From: Deltaproteobacteria bacterium
GTDB lineage: Bacteria; Desulfobacterota_B; Binatia; UBA9968
NCBI GenBank assembly: GCA_027297485.1
Contig: JAPUHZ010000356.1
Coordinates: forward strand, 1-6,520
Length of the DNA stretch: 6,520 bases
Direction of reading: 5' to 3'
Positions within the stretch are counted from its first letter, which is position 1. Each line of letters starts with the position of its first letter. Both the position numbers and the translations under genes were made by a program. A model generated the notes under the pieces. It saw nothing but the letters and a program-made list of their open reading frames with translations. It did not search any database and was not told the origin of the DNA. Positions 1 through 5,996 of this stretch are shown in pieces.

Positions 1-506
1 TTGATGAGCTAAGCGAGGAAGATTGGCAGGAGGCCTTTGAAAAAAATCTCTGGGTCGCCCTGCGCTGTTGCCGCGCGGTTCTTCCTATGATGAAGGCTCA
101 GGGAACTGGAAAGATTATCAATATTGCCGCGCTTTCGGGCAAGGTCCCGCGCCGGGGGCAGATCGGATCGAACGTGACCAAAGCGGCTTTGATCAATCTA
201 ACTGAGAGCCTAGCCTGCGAGATGGGTTCTTATGGCATCCGGGTCAATGCGATTTGTCCGGCAGCGATTCTTACCCCAAGGTGGGAGGAAAGGGTTCGAA
301 AGGTAGCTCAGGAGAAAGGGCAGGAATATGATAAAACTCTCAAGGAGTTGGCGCAGGCTCAGATCCCTGCAGGCCGCTTCGGCACTCCAGAGGATGTGGC
401 AGCCCTGGCGGTCTTTCTTGCCTCGGATAAGAGCGGCTTCATTAACGGCGTCTCGATTGAGGTAGATGGGGGGATTGGAAGGAGTATTGCCCTGGATATT
501 AAATAG
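1..506 (+). CDS. SDR family oxidoreductase, 3' part, with altered catalytic residues
   Basis: This frame is open from base 3 to the stop at 504-506, so the gene begins upstream of the window; the ATG at 87 is internal. About 167 codons are visible of a family usually near 250. Classical SDR signatures are present: the NLW helix before the substrate loop, GKIINIAA at 108-131, the KAALINLTESLA helix, GIRVNAICPA, and the C-terminal GRFGTPEDVAALAVFLASD...GVSIEVDGG block. The N-terminal Rossmann glycines lie outside the window. The usual catalytic Tyr of YxxxK is Ser here (SNVTK, codon 168-170; Lys at 180-182 is kept), and the catalytic Ser 13 residues earlier is Ala (codon 129-131). Normal NAD(P)H-dependent carbonyl/alcohol chemistry is therefore doubtful, although the fold looks intact. 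The next gene starts 8 bp downstream, suggesting one operon. Family call is firm; activity and substrate are unknown. Confidence 0.9.
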   Translation, partial: DELSEEDWQEAFEKNLWVALRCCRAVLPMMKAQGTGKIINIAALSGKVPRRGQIGSNVTKAALINLTESLACEMGSYGIRVNAICPAAILTPRWEERVRKVAQEKGQEYDKTLKELAQAQIPAGRFGTPEDVAALAVFLASDKSGFINGVSIEVDGGIGRSIALDIK

Positions 507-514
507 TTATTTCC

Positions 515-1612
515 TTGAAAATCTCACAGATAGATATTTTCCCTGTCAGAATCTCTTTGAAGGGGTCCTTTCGCAATGCCCACCTTGCTAAGACCGGTCA
601 AGACAGCATCATTGTGCGAGTTCTAGGAAGTGAGGAGGTAGAGGGCGTTGGAAATATAGACCCTGACCCCGGCTACTCGGAAGAGAGCTTTTCTGAAACC
701 CTCGCTACCGTCCGTCAACTTGCCCCTAATCTAATCGGGTCCGATCCCCTAAACATCATATCCGCTTTAGAGCGGATGGATCAATTGGTCGCAGGACACT
801 TGGACGCCAAGGCCGCCATTGAGATGGCGCTGTTCGACCTGAAGGGGAAGGCCCTGGGAGTTCCGGTTTATTCGTTATTAGGGGGGAAGGTGAGAAATGA
901 GATTTATCTCAATGGCTGGATCGGGATACTCCCTCCTGAGGAAGCCGCTCGCGAAGCCCAAGGCTGGGTTAAGCTCGGTTTCCGTTCAGCGAAAATCAAA
1001 GTCGGCTCGGGAATTGAGCAGGACCGAGACAGAGTCAAGGCAGTGCGGGAGGCTGTGGGTAAGAAAATGGCTCTTAGGGTCGACGCCAACGAAGCCTATG
1101 GGGTGGATGACGCCATTCGTTTGGGAAGATTACTATCTGCCTTCGAAATATCTCTTTTCGAGCAGCCGGTTTCGCGCCACGACTTAAATGGAATGGCACA
1201 GGTGAGAAGGGGGATCGATGTCCCTGTGATGGCCGATGAGGCCGTTCTGGGACCCGAAACGCTCATTGAGATTATCAAGAAAGAGGCGGCGGATATTGTA
1301 AAAGTCAAGGTGATGAAGCAAGGAGGCCTCTACCGGACCGCTCATATGATTCAGATGGCAGAAGCCGCTGGACTCAAGTGCGTGATCGGCCACGGCTTTG
1401 GCCTCACCATCAATACGCTTGCCGAGATCCATGTGGCTGCTAGTTGCAGGAACATCCTTGAGGGGTGCGAATTCGTGGGGCCGCTTAAAATGCAAAAGGA
1501 TGTCGTTAAGAACCCACTCCAGATGGAGGGAGGCAAGGTTGAGGTCCCGAAGGATATCGGATTGGGCGCCGAGATCGACGAAGAGAAACTAAGAGAGTGT
1601 ATTTTGGCTTAG
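515..1612 (+). CDS. Mandelate racemase/muconate lactonizing enzyme family protein (enolase superfamily)
   Basis: A 365-residue protein of normal family length. The N-terminal capping domain covers about 1-125 and the TIM barrel about 130-350. The full active-site set of the MLE-like subgroup is visible: K160-x-K162 on barrel strand 2, metal ligands D190 (VDANEAYG), E216 (FEQPV) and D241 (MADEAV), and the opposing lysine K265 in the VKVKVMKQGG strand. Members abstract the alpha proton of a Mg2+-bound carboxylate and catalyse cycloisomerisation, racemisation, epimerisation or dehydration; the sequence does not tell which. The start is TTG at 515: an in-frame stop at 500-502 leaves no ATG or GTG upstream. 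No Shine-Dalgarno lies close to it, so translation is probably coupled to the SDR gene, whose stop is 8 bp upstream. The pairing suggests degradation of a hydroxy acid, sugar acid or lactone. A cytoplasmic location is inferred, as no signal peptide is seen. Confidence 0.93.
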   Translation: MKISQIDIFPVRISLKGSFRNAHLAKTGQDSIIVRVLGSEEVEGVGNIDPDPGYSEESFSETLATVRQLAPNLIGSDPLNIISALERMDQLVAGHLDAKAAIEMALFDLKGKALGVPVYSLLGGKVRNEIYLNGWIGILPPEEAAREAQGWVKLGFRSAKIKVGSGIEQDRDRVKAVREAVGKKMALRVDANEAYGVDDAIRLGRLLSAFEISLFEQPVSRHDLNGMAQVRRGIDVPVMADEAVLGPETLIEIIKKEAADIVKVKVMKQGGLYRTAHMIQMAEAAGLKCVIGHGFGLTINTLAEIHVAASCRNILEGCEFVGPLKMQKDVVKNPLQMEGGKVEVPKDIGLGAEIDEEKLRECILA

Positions 1613-1640
1613 AGCCAGCGGGGAAACCTCTTACTTCGGC

Positions 1641-1660
1641 CTTTCGGGAATTCCCGAAAG
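1641..1660. terminator. Perfect 20-bp palindrome after the SDR/enolase operon, possible terminator
   Basis: CTTTCGGG-AATT-CCCGAAAG is perfectly self-complementary and starts 28 bp after the enolase-family stop codon. As RNA it forms an 8-bp stem with a four-base loop, and the stem can be prolonged imperfectly by CTTC (1634-1637) with GAAG (1664-1667). No T-tract follows, so this is not a classical intrinsic terminator. It may protect the 3' end, support weak termination, or be a dyad protein-binding site. Confidence 0.45.
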
Positions 1661-1841
1661 CCGGAAGCCCTCCATGGTTGTCGAGATAGCCAGCAAAGAG
1701 GTATAGTACGGGATCTTTCTGCGGCTGGGTTAGAAAGCAGGGAACTAAAGGGATACTAATTTTTCGCATAGTTGAGTGGTCATGGAAGTATCCACGATCA
1801 CGTTTCACGGGCACGAGAAGGTGCAAGGTCGCGCAATGACC

Positions 1842-1862
1842 CCAGAGACCAGAGATCAGAGA
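1842..1862. repeat. Threefold tandem heptamer [C/T]CAGAGA
   Basis: Two identical copies of CCAGAGA (1842-1848, 1849-1855) are followed directly by TCAGAGA (1856-1862). The unit is short and purine-rich and lies in the gene-free spacer just before the cluster of inverted repeats. It may be simple slippage; its function is unknown. Confidence 0.6.
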
Positions 1863-1880
1863 TGAGGGGGGACTGGACGG

Positions 1881-1958
1881 CTGTTTATGGACAACCCTAA
1901 ACAGACACGAAGCTGGAAACGGTGGATACAGCCACCTGTCAGCCGTGCCCGGCACAGG
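1881..1958 (+). other. Cluster of three small stem-loops, possible structured RNA
   Basis: Three inverted repeats follow each other within 78 bp: CTGTTTA/TAAACAG with a 10-nt loop, GGTGG/CCACC with a 6-nt loop, and CCTGT/ACAGG enclosing a GC-rich interior that has its own GTGCC/GGCAC pairing (1945-1949 with 1951-1955). The second and third share two bases, so they would compete or stack. The downstream hydrolase ATG is about 190 bp away. No known riboswitch or intron core was recognised. The strand is assigned only by reference to the neighbouring genes. Confidence 0.25.
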
Positions 1959-2089
1959 CAGGAGGATTGACCTAAAGATAGTTGAGCCTGTCCTCTACTC
2001 TACTCTTTGTTAAAAACGTTATCGTGAAAGGAGTGAAAGTTATTGACTGAGGTTGGACCGATGGTCTTTTCCTTTTTGGGACAATCTAC

Positions 2090-2095
2090 TATAGT
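2090..2095 (+). promoter_or_regulatory. Possible -10 box (TATAGT) upstream of the hydrolase
   Basis: TATAGT matches the sigma70 -10 consensus at five of six positions and lies in an AT-rich stretch about 57 bp before the preferred hydrolase start. The matching -35 window (2067-2072, TTTTCC, 17-bp spacer) is poor. A better TTGACT at 2043-2048 is too far upstream to pair with it. The call rests mainly on the -10 and on position. Confidence 0.25.
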
Positions 2096-2151
2096 ATGCA
2101 ACGCTATGCATTCAGCCTTATCTGTGGTCATCAATGGATGATGGAATACCT

Positions 2152-2994
2152 ATGAAAGTAACAAAAGGCAAAATAAAAGTTGATCGATTCCTGGTGCCTT
2201 ACAGGATCTATGGTCAAGGGCACCAATTCTTTGTCTGCGTGAACGGTGCTCAGCAAACGATGGCGGCGTGGAGATCGGTTGTATCCTTTTTTTCGAAAGA
2301 TTACAGGATGTTGCTTTTCGATATGCCAGGCCAGGGGCGAGCCCAGATCCTTTCAGGTTCTGGTGACGTGACCGTCGATGAGCAAGTCCGAGTGGTACAA
2401 CAAGTTCTATTAAGACAGATTGCTCCTGGAAAATCGATCGTGGTTGGCGCCTCTTGGGGTGGCATCGTGGTTGCGATTTTTGCCTCACGATTTCCACATT
2501 TAATAGATAAAATCATATTGGCCAGTTTTGGTATCCGAACAAGCGAGAAATTGTCGATGGTGATAAGAAAAGGAGTTCAACTATACGAAAATGGACAAGA
2601 GCATAAAGTTGCCGACCTCATTATTAAAAACTTTGGGCAACATCTAAGCGACGCCTATAAAAAGAGGGTCTATGATCAATTTAGTAGTATCAACAAAGAG
2701 CAGTTTCAGACTTTTTATGAGCACGGTAAATTACTGATAAGCTCCCGGCACATCAATGAAGTCGTGGATTTGCGTAGCATCAAAGCGCAGACATTAATCA
2801 TTAATGGCGCAAACGATACGATTATGGATTTGAGAGATATGAAAATTGCATCGGCTCAGATACCGAATTGCGAGGTGAGACTTGTCCCAGGGGTGGGACA
2901 TTTTTTGCACAACGAAAGCGAAGTTGTTTTGCGTATTTATAAGGACTTTCTCTCTTCACCCTCTCTCAGCAGAGCAGAAGTGGTGCCTGTCTGA
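2152..2994 (+). CDS. RhlA/PhaG-like alpha/beta hydrolase
   Basis: A 280-residue alpha/beta hydrolase from the preferred ATG at 2152; the ATG at 2134 would add six residues but has no Shine-Dalgarno. Numbered from 2152, the triad is S101 in the GASWGG elbow, D222 in LIINGAND and H250 in GVGHFLHNES. From memory, Pseudomonas RhlA (295 aa) has S102, D223 and H251 and shares VNGA, SWGG, FING and GHFL..ES at matching places, so the proteins align nearly without gaps. RhlA joins two 3-hydroxyacyl units into the lipid part of rhamnolipids, and its relative PhaG handles 3-hydroxyacyl-ACP thioesters. A hydroxyacyl-thioester substrate is therefore an inference; a generic hydrolase remains possible. No rhlB-like glycosyltransferase is nearby. 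The gene stands alone between long spacers and is visibly richer in A/T codons than its neighbours, suggesting separate acquisition. It is probably cytoplasmic: no signal peptide is seen. Confidence 0.85.
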   Translation: MKVTKGKIKVDRFLVPYRIYGQGHQFFVCVNGAQQTMAAWRSVVSFFSKDYRMLLFDMPGQGRAQILSGSGDVTVDEQVRVVQQVLLRQIAPGKSIVVGASWGGIVVAIFASRFPHLIDKIILASFGIRTSEKLSMVIRKGVQLYENGQEHKVADLIIKNFGQHLSDAYKKRVYDQFSSINKEQFQTFYEHGKLLISSRHINEVVDLRSIKAQTLIINGANDTIMDLRDMKIASAQIPNCEVRLVPGVGHFLHNESEVVLRIYKDFLSSPSLSRAEVVPV

Positions 2995-3665
2995 TGGAGA
3001 TTGTCGGCGAGTCCCAAGTTTGTCCAGCCCAGTTCCCTGAAAAGGAAAAGGGGTCGAAAAGGGGTCGAGTCTGCTCTTGGCTCTTTATATTCTTCACTTC
3101 TAAAAAAAATCCTAAAGCTTGGGGTCTGCCTTTGATTTCTTGACAATCATTAAAGAAGAATACCTTTCTGAAATAATTCACACATGGCGAAGTAAAAATC
3201 ACTTGTCTGCCCGCACTTAGAAAAAGATCTCCCGCAAAGCCCTGATGAATTACAAGGACATCATCCGGGAGTGTGTGAAGCGCCGACACAGTGTATATGG
3301 CCTTTATCGCGGTATTATGTCGGCCTGGCTTCCAATCTCCGGACGCCCCGCTTGCACATCTAACAGGGGCTAGGGGGGTAAGGCCTGACGAATGATCTTT
3401 TTAAGATCCTTGGTTAGCTTACTTCATAGTTGGACTGACAACTATCTTGAATGATGCCACACTGGGCCCGGTCCCGAATCTCGAGGGGCGCAACACCCTC
3501 TCTGCCCATAAGCTGACCACGGATTGACATAGCAATCCACTATCAATTACGCTCTTCTCAGACCGTAAGCCCAAGCTAGGCCATTTCTCCTGCCGGCAAC
3601 CCAGGGTCGCTGATGGGAGTCAACAGGCCGGCTGGGACATCGGTAACTTCAAGGAATAACGATTC
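2995..3665. other. Long gene-free spacer with mobile-element-like debris
   Basis: About 670 bp with no convincing gene on either strand. Visible elements are the 11-bp tandem repeat at 3046-3067, a GATCTT-TTT-AAGATC hairpin at 3394-3408, and a GGATTG/CAATCC inverted repeat at 3521-3538 overlapping a TTGACA hexamer (3524-3529) that lacks a good -10. A 42-codon + frame at 3245-3373 and a 107-codon - frame at 2966-3289 have no recognisable motif. The AT-rich first half contrasts with the GC-richer second half, which suggests a junction between DNA of different origins. Confidence 0.4.
3046..3067. repeat. 11-bp perfect tandem duplication (AAAAGGGGTCG x2)
   Basis: Two identical copies (3046-3056, 3057-3067) lie about 50 bp after the hydrolase stop, followed by GTCTGCTCTTGGCTCTTT-type sequence. 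GGGGTC-rich short sequences of this look flank REP-associated IS200/Y1-type transposases in some deltaproteobacterial genomes. That comparison is from memory and no transposase is present here. The repeat itself is certain; the origin is not. Confidence 0.6.
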
Positions 3666-3672
3666 AGGAGGA
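3666..3672 (+). promoter_or_regulatory. Strong Shine-Dalgarno for the kinase-BON gene
   Basis: AGGAGGA ends 8 bp before the ATG at 3681, an optimal site. It is the best ribosome binding site in the window and fixes this start. It implies efficient translation of this apparently stand-alone gene. Confidence 0.85.
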
Positions 3673-3680
3673 AAGCAAGG

Positions 3681-4505
3681 ATGACAATAATCGCCATGAC
3701 TCAGGAAATGGGGTCTCTGGGTAAGGATGTGGCTCTTCAGGCAGCCGAAGCTCTTGGATTAACTGTGGTGCGGGACGAAATGATATCCGACCTGGTCGCT
3801 GGCAAGATGGAGAAGCCCAAGAGTGCCATCCGTCGGTTCAAGGAAGGCCACGCAAGTCTGCGTGAACGCATCGGAACGAGCCGTAAGAGCTTGGCAGTCT
3901 ATTCCGCTGGCGAAGTCTACGAGTATGCCGCCAAGGGCAATGTGCTCATCCGCGGATGGGGAGCTACCTACCTGTTGCGAGGTATTTCCCACGTGCTGCG
4001 CGTGCGCGTTTGTGCTCCCTTCGAGACGCGGGTTCACTGGTTAATGGAAAGGCTGGACACCGACAACGAGAGATTCGCTCAGGAGGAAATCCGCCGCAGT
4101 GATGCGGCACGCAGCGCCAACATCCGCCATTGGTTCCAAGCAACATGGGGCAACCCACTGGACTATGACCTGGTACTCAACACGGGCCGTGTCTCTATTG
4201 AGAGCTGCGTCGAACTCATTAAGCTCATGGTGGGCCGACCAGAATTTCAGAAAACCGAAGAATCCCAGCGCCAGCTCCTCAACTTGGCGCTGGAGTCGAA
4301 GGTCCGTTTAGCGTTACGGAGCAGCCCGGGTACGGAGGATGTACAGATCGGTATAGAGGTTGACAATGGCAAAGTCGTACTGTCGGGCATCGTCGTTGAC
4401 GAAAATGAACGGCGGGCGTGTGAAAGCACCATCGCCAAGGTCCCGGATGTCAGGGACGTTGATGACCGGCTGACAACGATTACCGGGGTCAAGACCTTTC
4501 GTTGA
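3681..4505 (+). CDS. Cytidylate kinase-like protein with C-terminal BON domain
   Basis: A 274-residue fusion. Residues 1-185 resemble the cytidylate kinase-like family: a beta strand and modified nucleotide loop (TQEMGSLGKDVA, 7-18), RDEMISDLV at 31-39, the GNVLIRGWGATYLLR strand-loop (86-100), VRVCAPFETRVHWLMERL, and the lid-like DAARSANIRHWF...NPLDYDLVLNTGR (141-170). The loop lacks the GxxGxGK[S/T] form of true CMP kinases, as is common in this family, so phosphorylation of CMP is unproven. Residues about 198-266 form a BON domain (VQIGIEVDNGKVVLSGIVVDENER...VPDVRDVDDRLT). BON domains are usually found in exported or membrane-associated proteins and are thought to bind lipid or ligands, but no signal peptide is present, so a cytoplasmic regulatory module is more likely. 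An AGGAGGA site 8 bp upstream fixes the start. The gene has spacers on both sides and is probably transcribed alone. Confidence 0.88.
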   Translation: MTIIAMTQEMGSLGKDVALQAAEALGLTVVRDEMISDLVAGKMEKPKSAIRRFKEGHASLRERIGTSRKSLAVYSAGEVYEYAAKGNVLIRGWGATYLLRGISHVLRVRVCAPFETRVHWLMERLDTDNERFAQEEIRRSDAARSANIRHWFQATWGNPLDYDLVLNTGRVSIESCVELIKLMVGRPEFQKTEESQRQLLNLALESKVRLALRSSPGTEDVQIGIEVDNGKVVLSGIVVDENERRACESTIAKVPDVRDVDDRLTTITGVKTFR

Positions 4506-4628
4506 GGGAAACGGCGTGAAGGTTCGTTGGGGTCGTGCCTTAGATCTGGGAAGCGGGGTGGTACGGGAAAAAGGGGATAAGTTCATTAGGCTGTATGCTT
4601 AGCATCATGCGGACCTGAGATTTTAGAG

Positions 4629-4823
4629 ATGGCTCGCTTATTGGAACACCACGCGCTGGAGATTTTGCAAAAAAGCGGGATACCGGTTCCCTCTTTCGAG
4701 GTTGTTTCGACTCCCGATGGTGCCGAAAAGGCTGCGATCCACATGGGTGTCCCGGTGGTCCTTAAAGCACTTATCCCGGTTGGGGGCACAGGCAGTTGGG
4801 CACTTGCAGTCGGACTGAGCTAG
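4629..4823 (+). pseudogene. N-terminal fragment of an ATP-grasp / succinyl-CoA synthetase beta-like gene
   Basis: A 64-codon frame whose first 54 residues match the start of ATP-grasp acyl-CoA synthetase beta-type subunits: MARLLEHHALEILQKSGIPVP, then a P-x-x-A-EKAA helix and GVPVVLKALIPVGGTG. Such subunits are about 390 residues, so most of the ATP-grasp fold and the ligase domain are missing. Homology ends at the glycine-rich turn, normally followed by R-G-K-A-G; here it reads GSWALAVGLS and stops. TAG, TGA and TAA follow in frame (4821-4829). Neither other + frame continues the family sequence downstream, so this looks like a deletion or recombination remnant rather than a simple frameshift. 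No good Shine-Dalgarno precedes it. It lies 76 bp before the solute-binding protein start. It might still be expressed as a short peptide, but nothing supports a function. Confidence 0.7.
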
Positions 4824-4899
4824 TGATAAAGGGAGACAGCGTATAGATCAGTCATTAAAGGTGGTCGAACAAGACGATACAAAAAGAAAGGGGGAAGAT

Positions 4900-5916
4900 A
4901 TGAAAAAGATCAGCAGGATTTCTATATGCGTGGCCTTGCTGGTGGTTTTTGCCTGGGTTCCCGCCAATGCGCAAACCATCATGCAGAAGGCAAAAGAGGA
5001 AGGGAAGGTGGTCTGGTACTCATCCCTGACCTTAAAGATCGCCCAGGAGGTCTGTAACCTCTTCAATTCTAAGAAGATGGGTATTGAGTGTGTGCTCCAC
5101 CGAAGTGGCTCCGGCAAGCTTTACAGACGCTGGACGCAGGAGGCCAAGTCTGGGATTTACAGCGCCGATGTGCTCCATACCTCCAATATTGCCCACTTCC
5201 TGGCTCTGCGTAAGAAGAAGAACATCATCAAGTATCGGCCTGAGGGAACCAAGGGGTTTAATCCCAACTTCGTGGAGAAAGATAACTACTGGACAGTCCT
5301 GCGGGCAAGCTTCTATGCACCTACCTATAACACGAAAAAGATAAAGGCTGCTGATGTGCCCAAAAGCTGGAAAGACTTTCTGGACCCCAAGTGGAAGAAC
5401 AAGCTGGTGCACGCCCATCCTTCCTACAGTGGTTTCGTCACTGTTGGGATGATCGCCATGGTGGACAAATTCGGCTGGGAGTATTACGAGCAGCTTAAAA
5501 AGCTGAATCCCAGAATCGTCCAGTCCGCATCAGACAGCGTCAATTTCGTTGTCCGCGGAGAGGCATCCATCTCGGGTGGTGGGGTCGCCTACGGGGCATA
5601 CAACGCGATCAAGAAGGGCGAGCCTATCAAGATAATCTATCCCAAAGAAGGTCTGCCGTTTGTTGCGTCAGCTAACGCCATTTTCACCAAGGCACCCCAT
5701 CCCAATGCGGCCAAGGTGTTCGTCGATTTCCTGTTCACCCAGGAGGTGCAGCAGTTACTCGTCAAACGTGGGCTCTACGTAGGCCATTCGAAAGTGAAGT
5801 ACCCAGAGGGACAAATCCCACTGAAGGATGTAAAAGCCATCATTGTGCCTCCGAGTAAAGTGGCCAAGGAGCGCAAGTCCGTGCGGAAAAAGTTCCGCGA
5901 GATCTTCGGAGTTTAG
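4900..5916 (+). CDS. Exported extracellular solute-binding protein (Fbp/Pot-type ABC importer)
   Basis: A 338-residue periplasmic binding protein. The chosen ATG at 4900 follows a GGGGGA site (4890-4895). An in-frame GTG at 4861 would add 13 charged residues ahead of the signal peptide and is unlikely. The signal peptide is clear: a KKISR n-region, a hydrophobic ISICVALLVVFAWVP core, and probable cleavage after ANA (residue 24). The mature part matches family 1/6 solute-binding proteins for iron, thiamine, polyamine or phosphonate-type importers: EGKVVWYSSLT, SGIYSADVLHTSN, FYAPTYNTKKI, PKSWKDFLDPKWKNKL, FGWEYYEQLKKL, RGEASISGGGVAYGAYNAIKKGEPI, and the C-terminal APHPNAAKVFVDFLFT..VQQLL block. 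Ligand residues cannot be read off, so the substrate is unknown. The following permease completes the front of an importer operon; a hairpin between them probably favours higher binding-protein output. Confidence 0.92.
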   Translation: MKKISRISICVALLVVFAWVPANAQTIMQKAKEEGKVVWYSSLTLKIAQEVCNLFNSKKMGIECVLHRSGSGKLYRRWTQEAKSGIYSADVLHTSNIAHFLALRKKKNIIKYRPEGTKGFNPNFVEKDNYWTVLRASFYAPTYNTKKIKAADVPKSWKDFLDPKWKNKLVHAHPSYSGFVTVGMIAMVDKFGWEYYEQLKKLNPRIVQSASDSVNFVVRGEASISGGGVAYGAYNAIKKGEPIKIIYPKEGLPFVASANAIFTKAPHPNAAKVFVDFLFTQEVQQLLVKRGLYVGHSKVKYPEGQIPLKDVKAIIVPPSKVAKERKSVRKKFREIFGV

Positions 5917-5932
5917 CATTTGACTGATACCC

Positions 5933-5957
5933 GGCGGGGCGTTTAGAACGCCCCGCC
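5933..5957 (+). terminator. GC-rich hairpin between binding protein and permease, partial terminator or mRNA stabiliser
   Basis: GGCGGGGCGTT and AACGCCCCGCC form a perfect 11-bp stem with a 3-nt TAG loop, starting 16 bp after the binding-protein stop. No T-tract follows, so full intrinsic termination is unlikely. Such intercistronic hairpins in importer operons commonly protect the upstream message, or partly terminate, so that the binding protein outnumbers the permease. That role here is inferred from position. Confidence 0.75.
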
Positions 5958-5996
5958 AGACGCTTTCCCGGTCCTGAATGGGAAGAATTCGGCTCC

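Larger units (their letters stand above)
1613..2133. other. Gene-free spacer with repeats and consecutive stem-loops
   Basis: About 520 bp without a convincing gene. It holds the palindrome at 1641-1660, a threefold heptamer ([C/T]CAGAGA, 1842-1862), and three inverted repeats in a row: CTGTTTA/TAAACAG (1881-1887 with 1898-1904), GGTGG/CCACC (1921-1925 with 1932-1936) and CCTGT/ACAGG (1935-1939 with 1954-1958). The + strand frame containing the ATG at 1780 reads about 28 codons to a TGA and then about 34 more to another stop; I recognise no family. A 149-codon frame on the - strand (1506-1955) overlaps the enolase gene and has no motif. Decayed mobile DNA or a structured RNA are both possible. 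Confidence 0.4.

Noticed and set aside
1184..1495. Antisense frames within the enolase gene
   Set aside because: These are shadows of a strongly conserved coding region with no independent motif.
1506..1955. 149-codon frame on the - strand
   Set aside because: It overlaps the 3' end of the well-supported enolase gene, has low-complexity Pro/Ser/Arg-rich composition and shows no motif.
2134..2151. Upstream ATG for the hydrolase
   Set aside because: It has no Shine-Dalgarno. The ATG at 2152 aligns with the RhlA N-terminus and gives triad positions within one residue of RhlA. It cannot be fully excluded.
2966..3289. 107-codon frame on the - strand in the second spacer
   Set aside because: It has no recognisable domain, runs across the tandem repeat and overlaps the end of the hydrolase gene.
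3245..3373. 42-codon + strand frame beginning MNYKDIIREC
   Set aside because: The frame is short with no Shine-Dalgarno or family match. It might be a gene fragment but cannot be supported.
3394..3408. GATCTT-TTT-AAGATC hairpin as a terminator
   Set aside because: The stem is six AT-rich base pairs with no T-tract, and it lies 400 bp from the nearest upstream gene.
3521..3551. TTGACA hexamer inside a GGATTG/CAATCC inverted repeat, possible promoter/operator for the kinase-BON gene
   Set aside because: No acceptable -10 box occurs at 16-18 bp spacing, and the site is about 150 bp from the start codon.
4861..4899. GTG start that would lengthen the solute-binding protein by 13 residues
   Set aside because: It would place charged residues before a normal signal peptide, and the ATG at 4900 has a good ribosome site.
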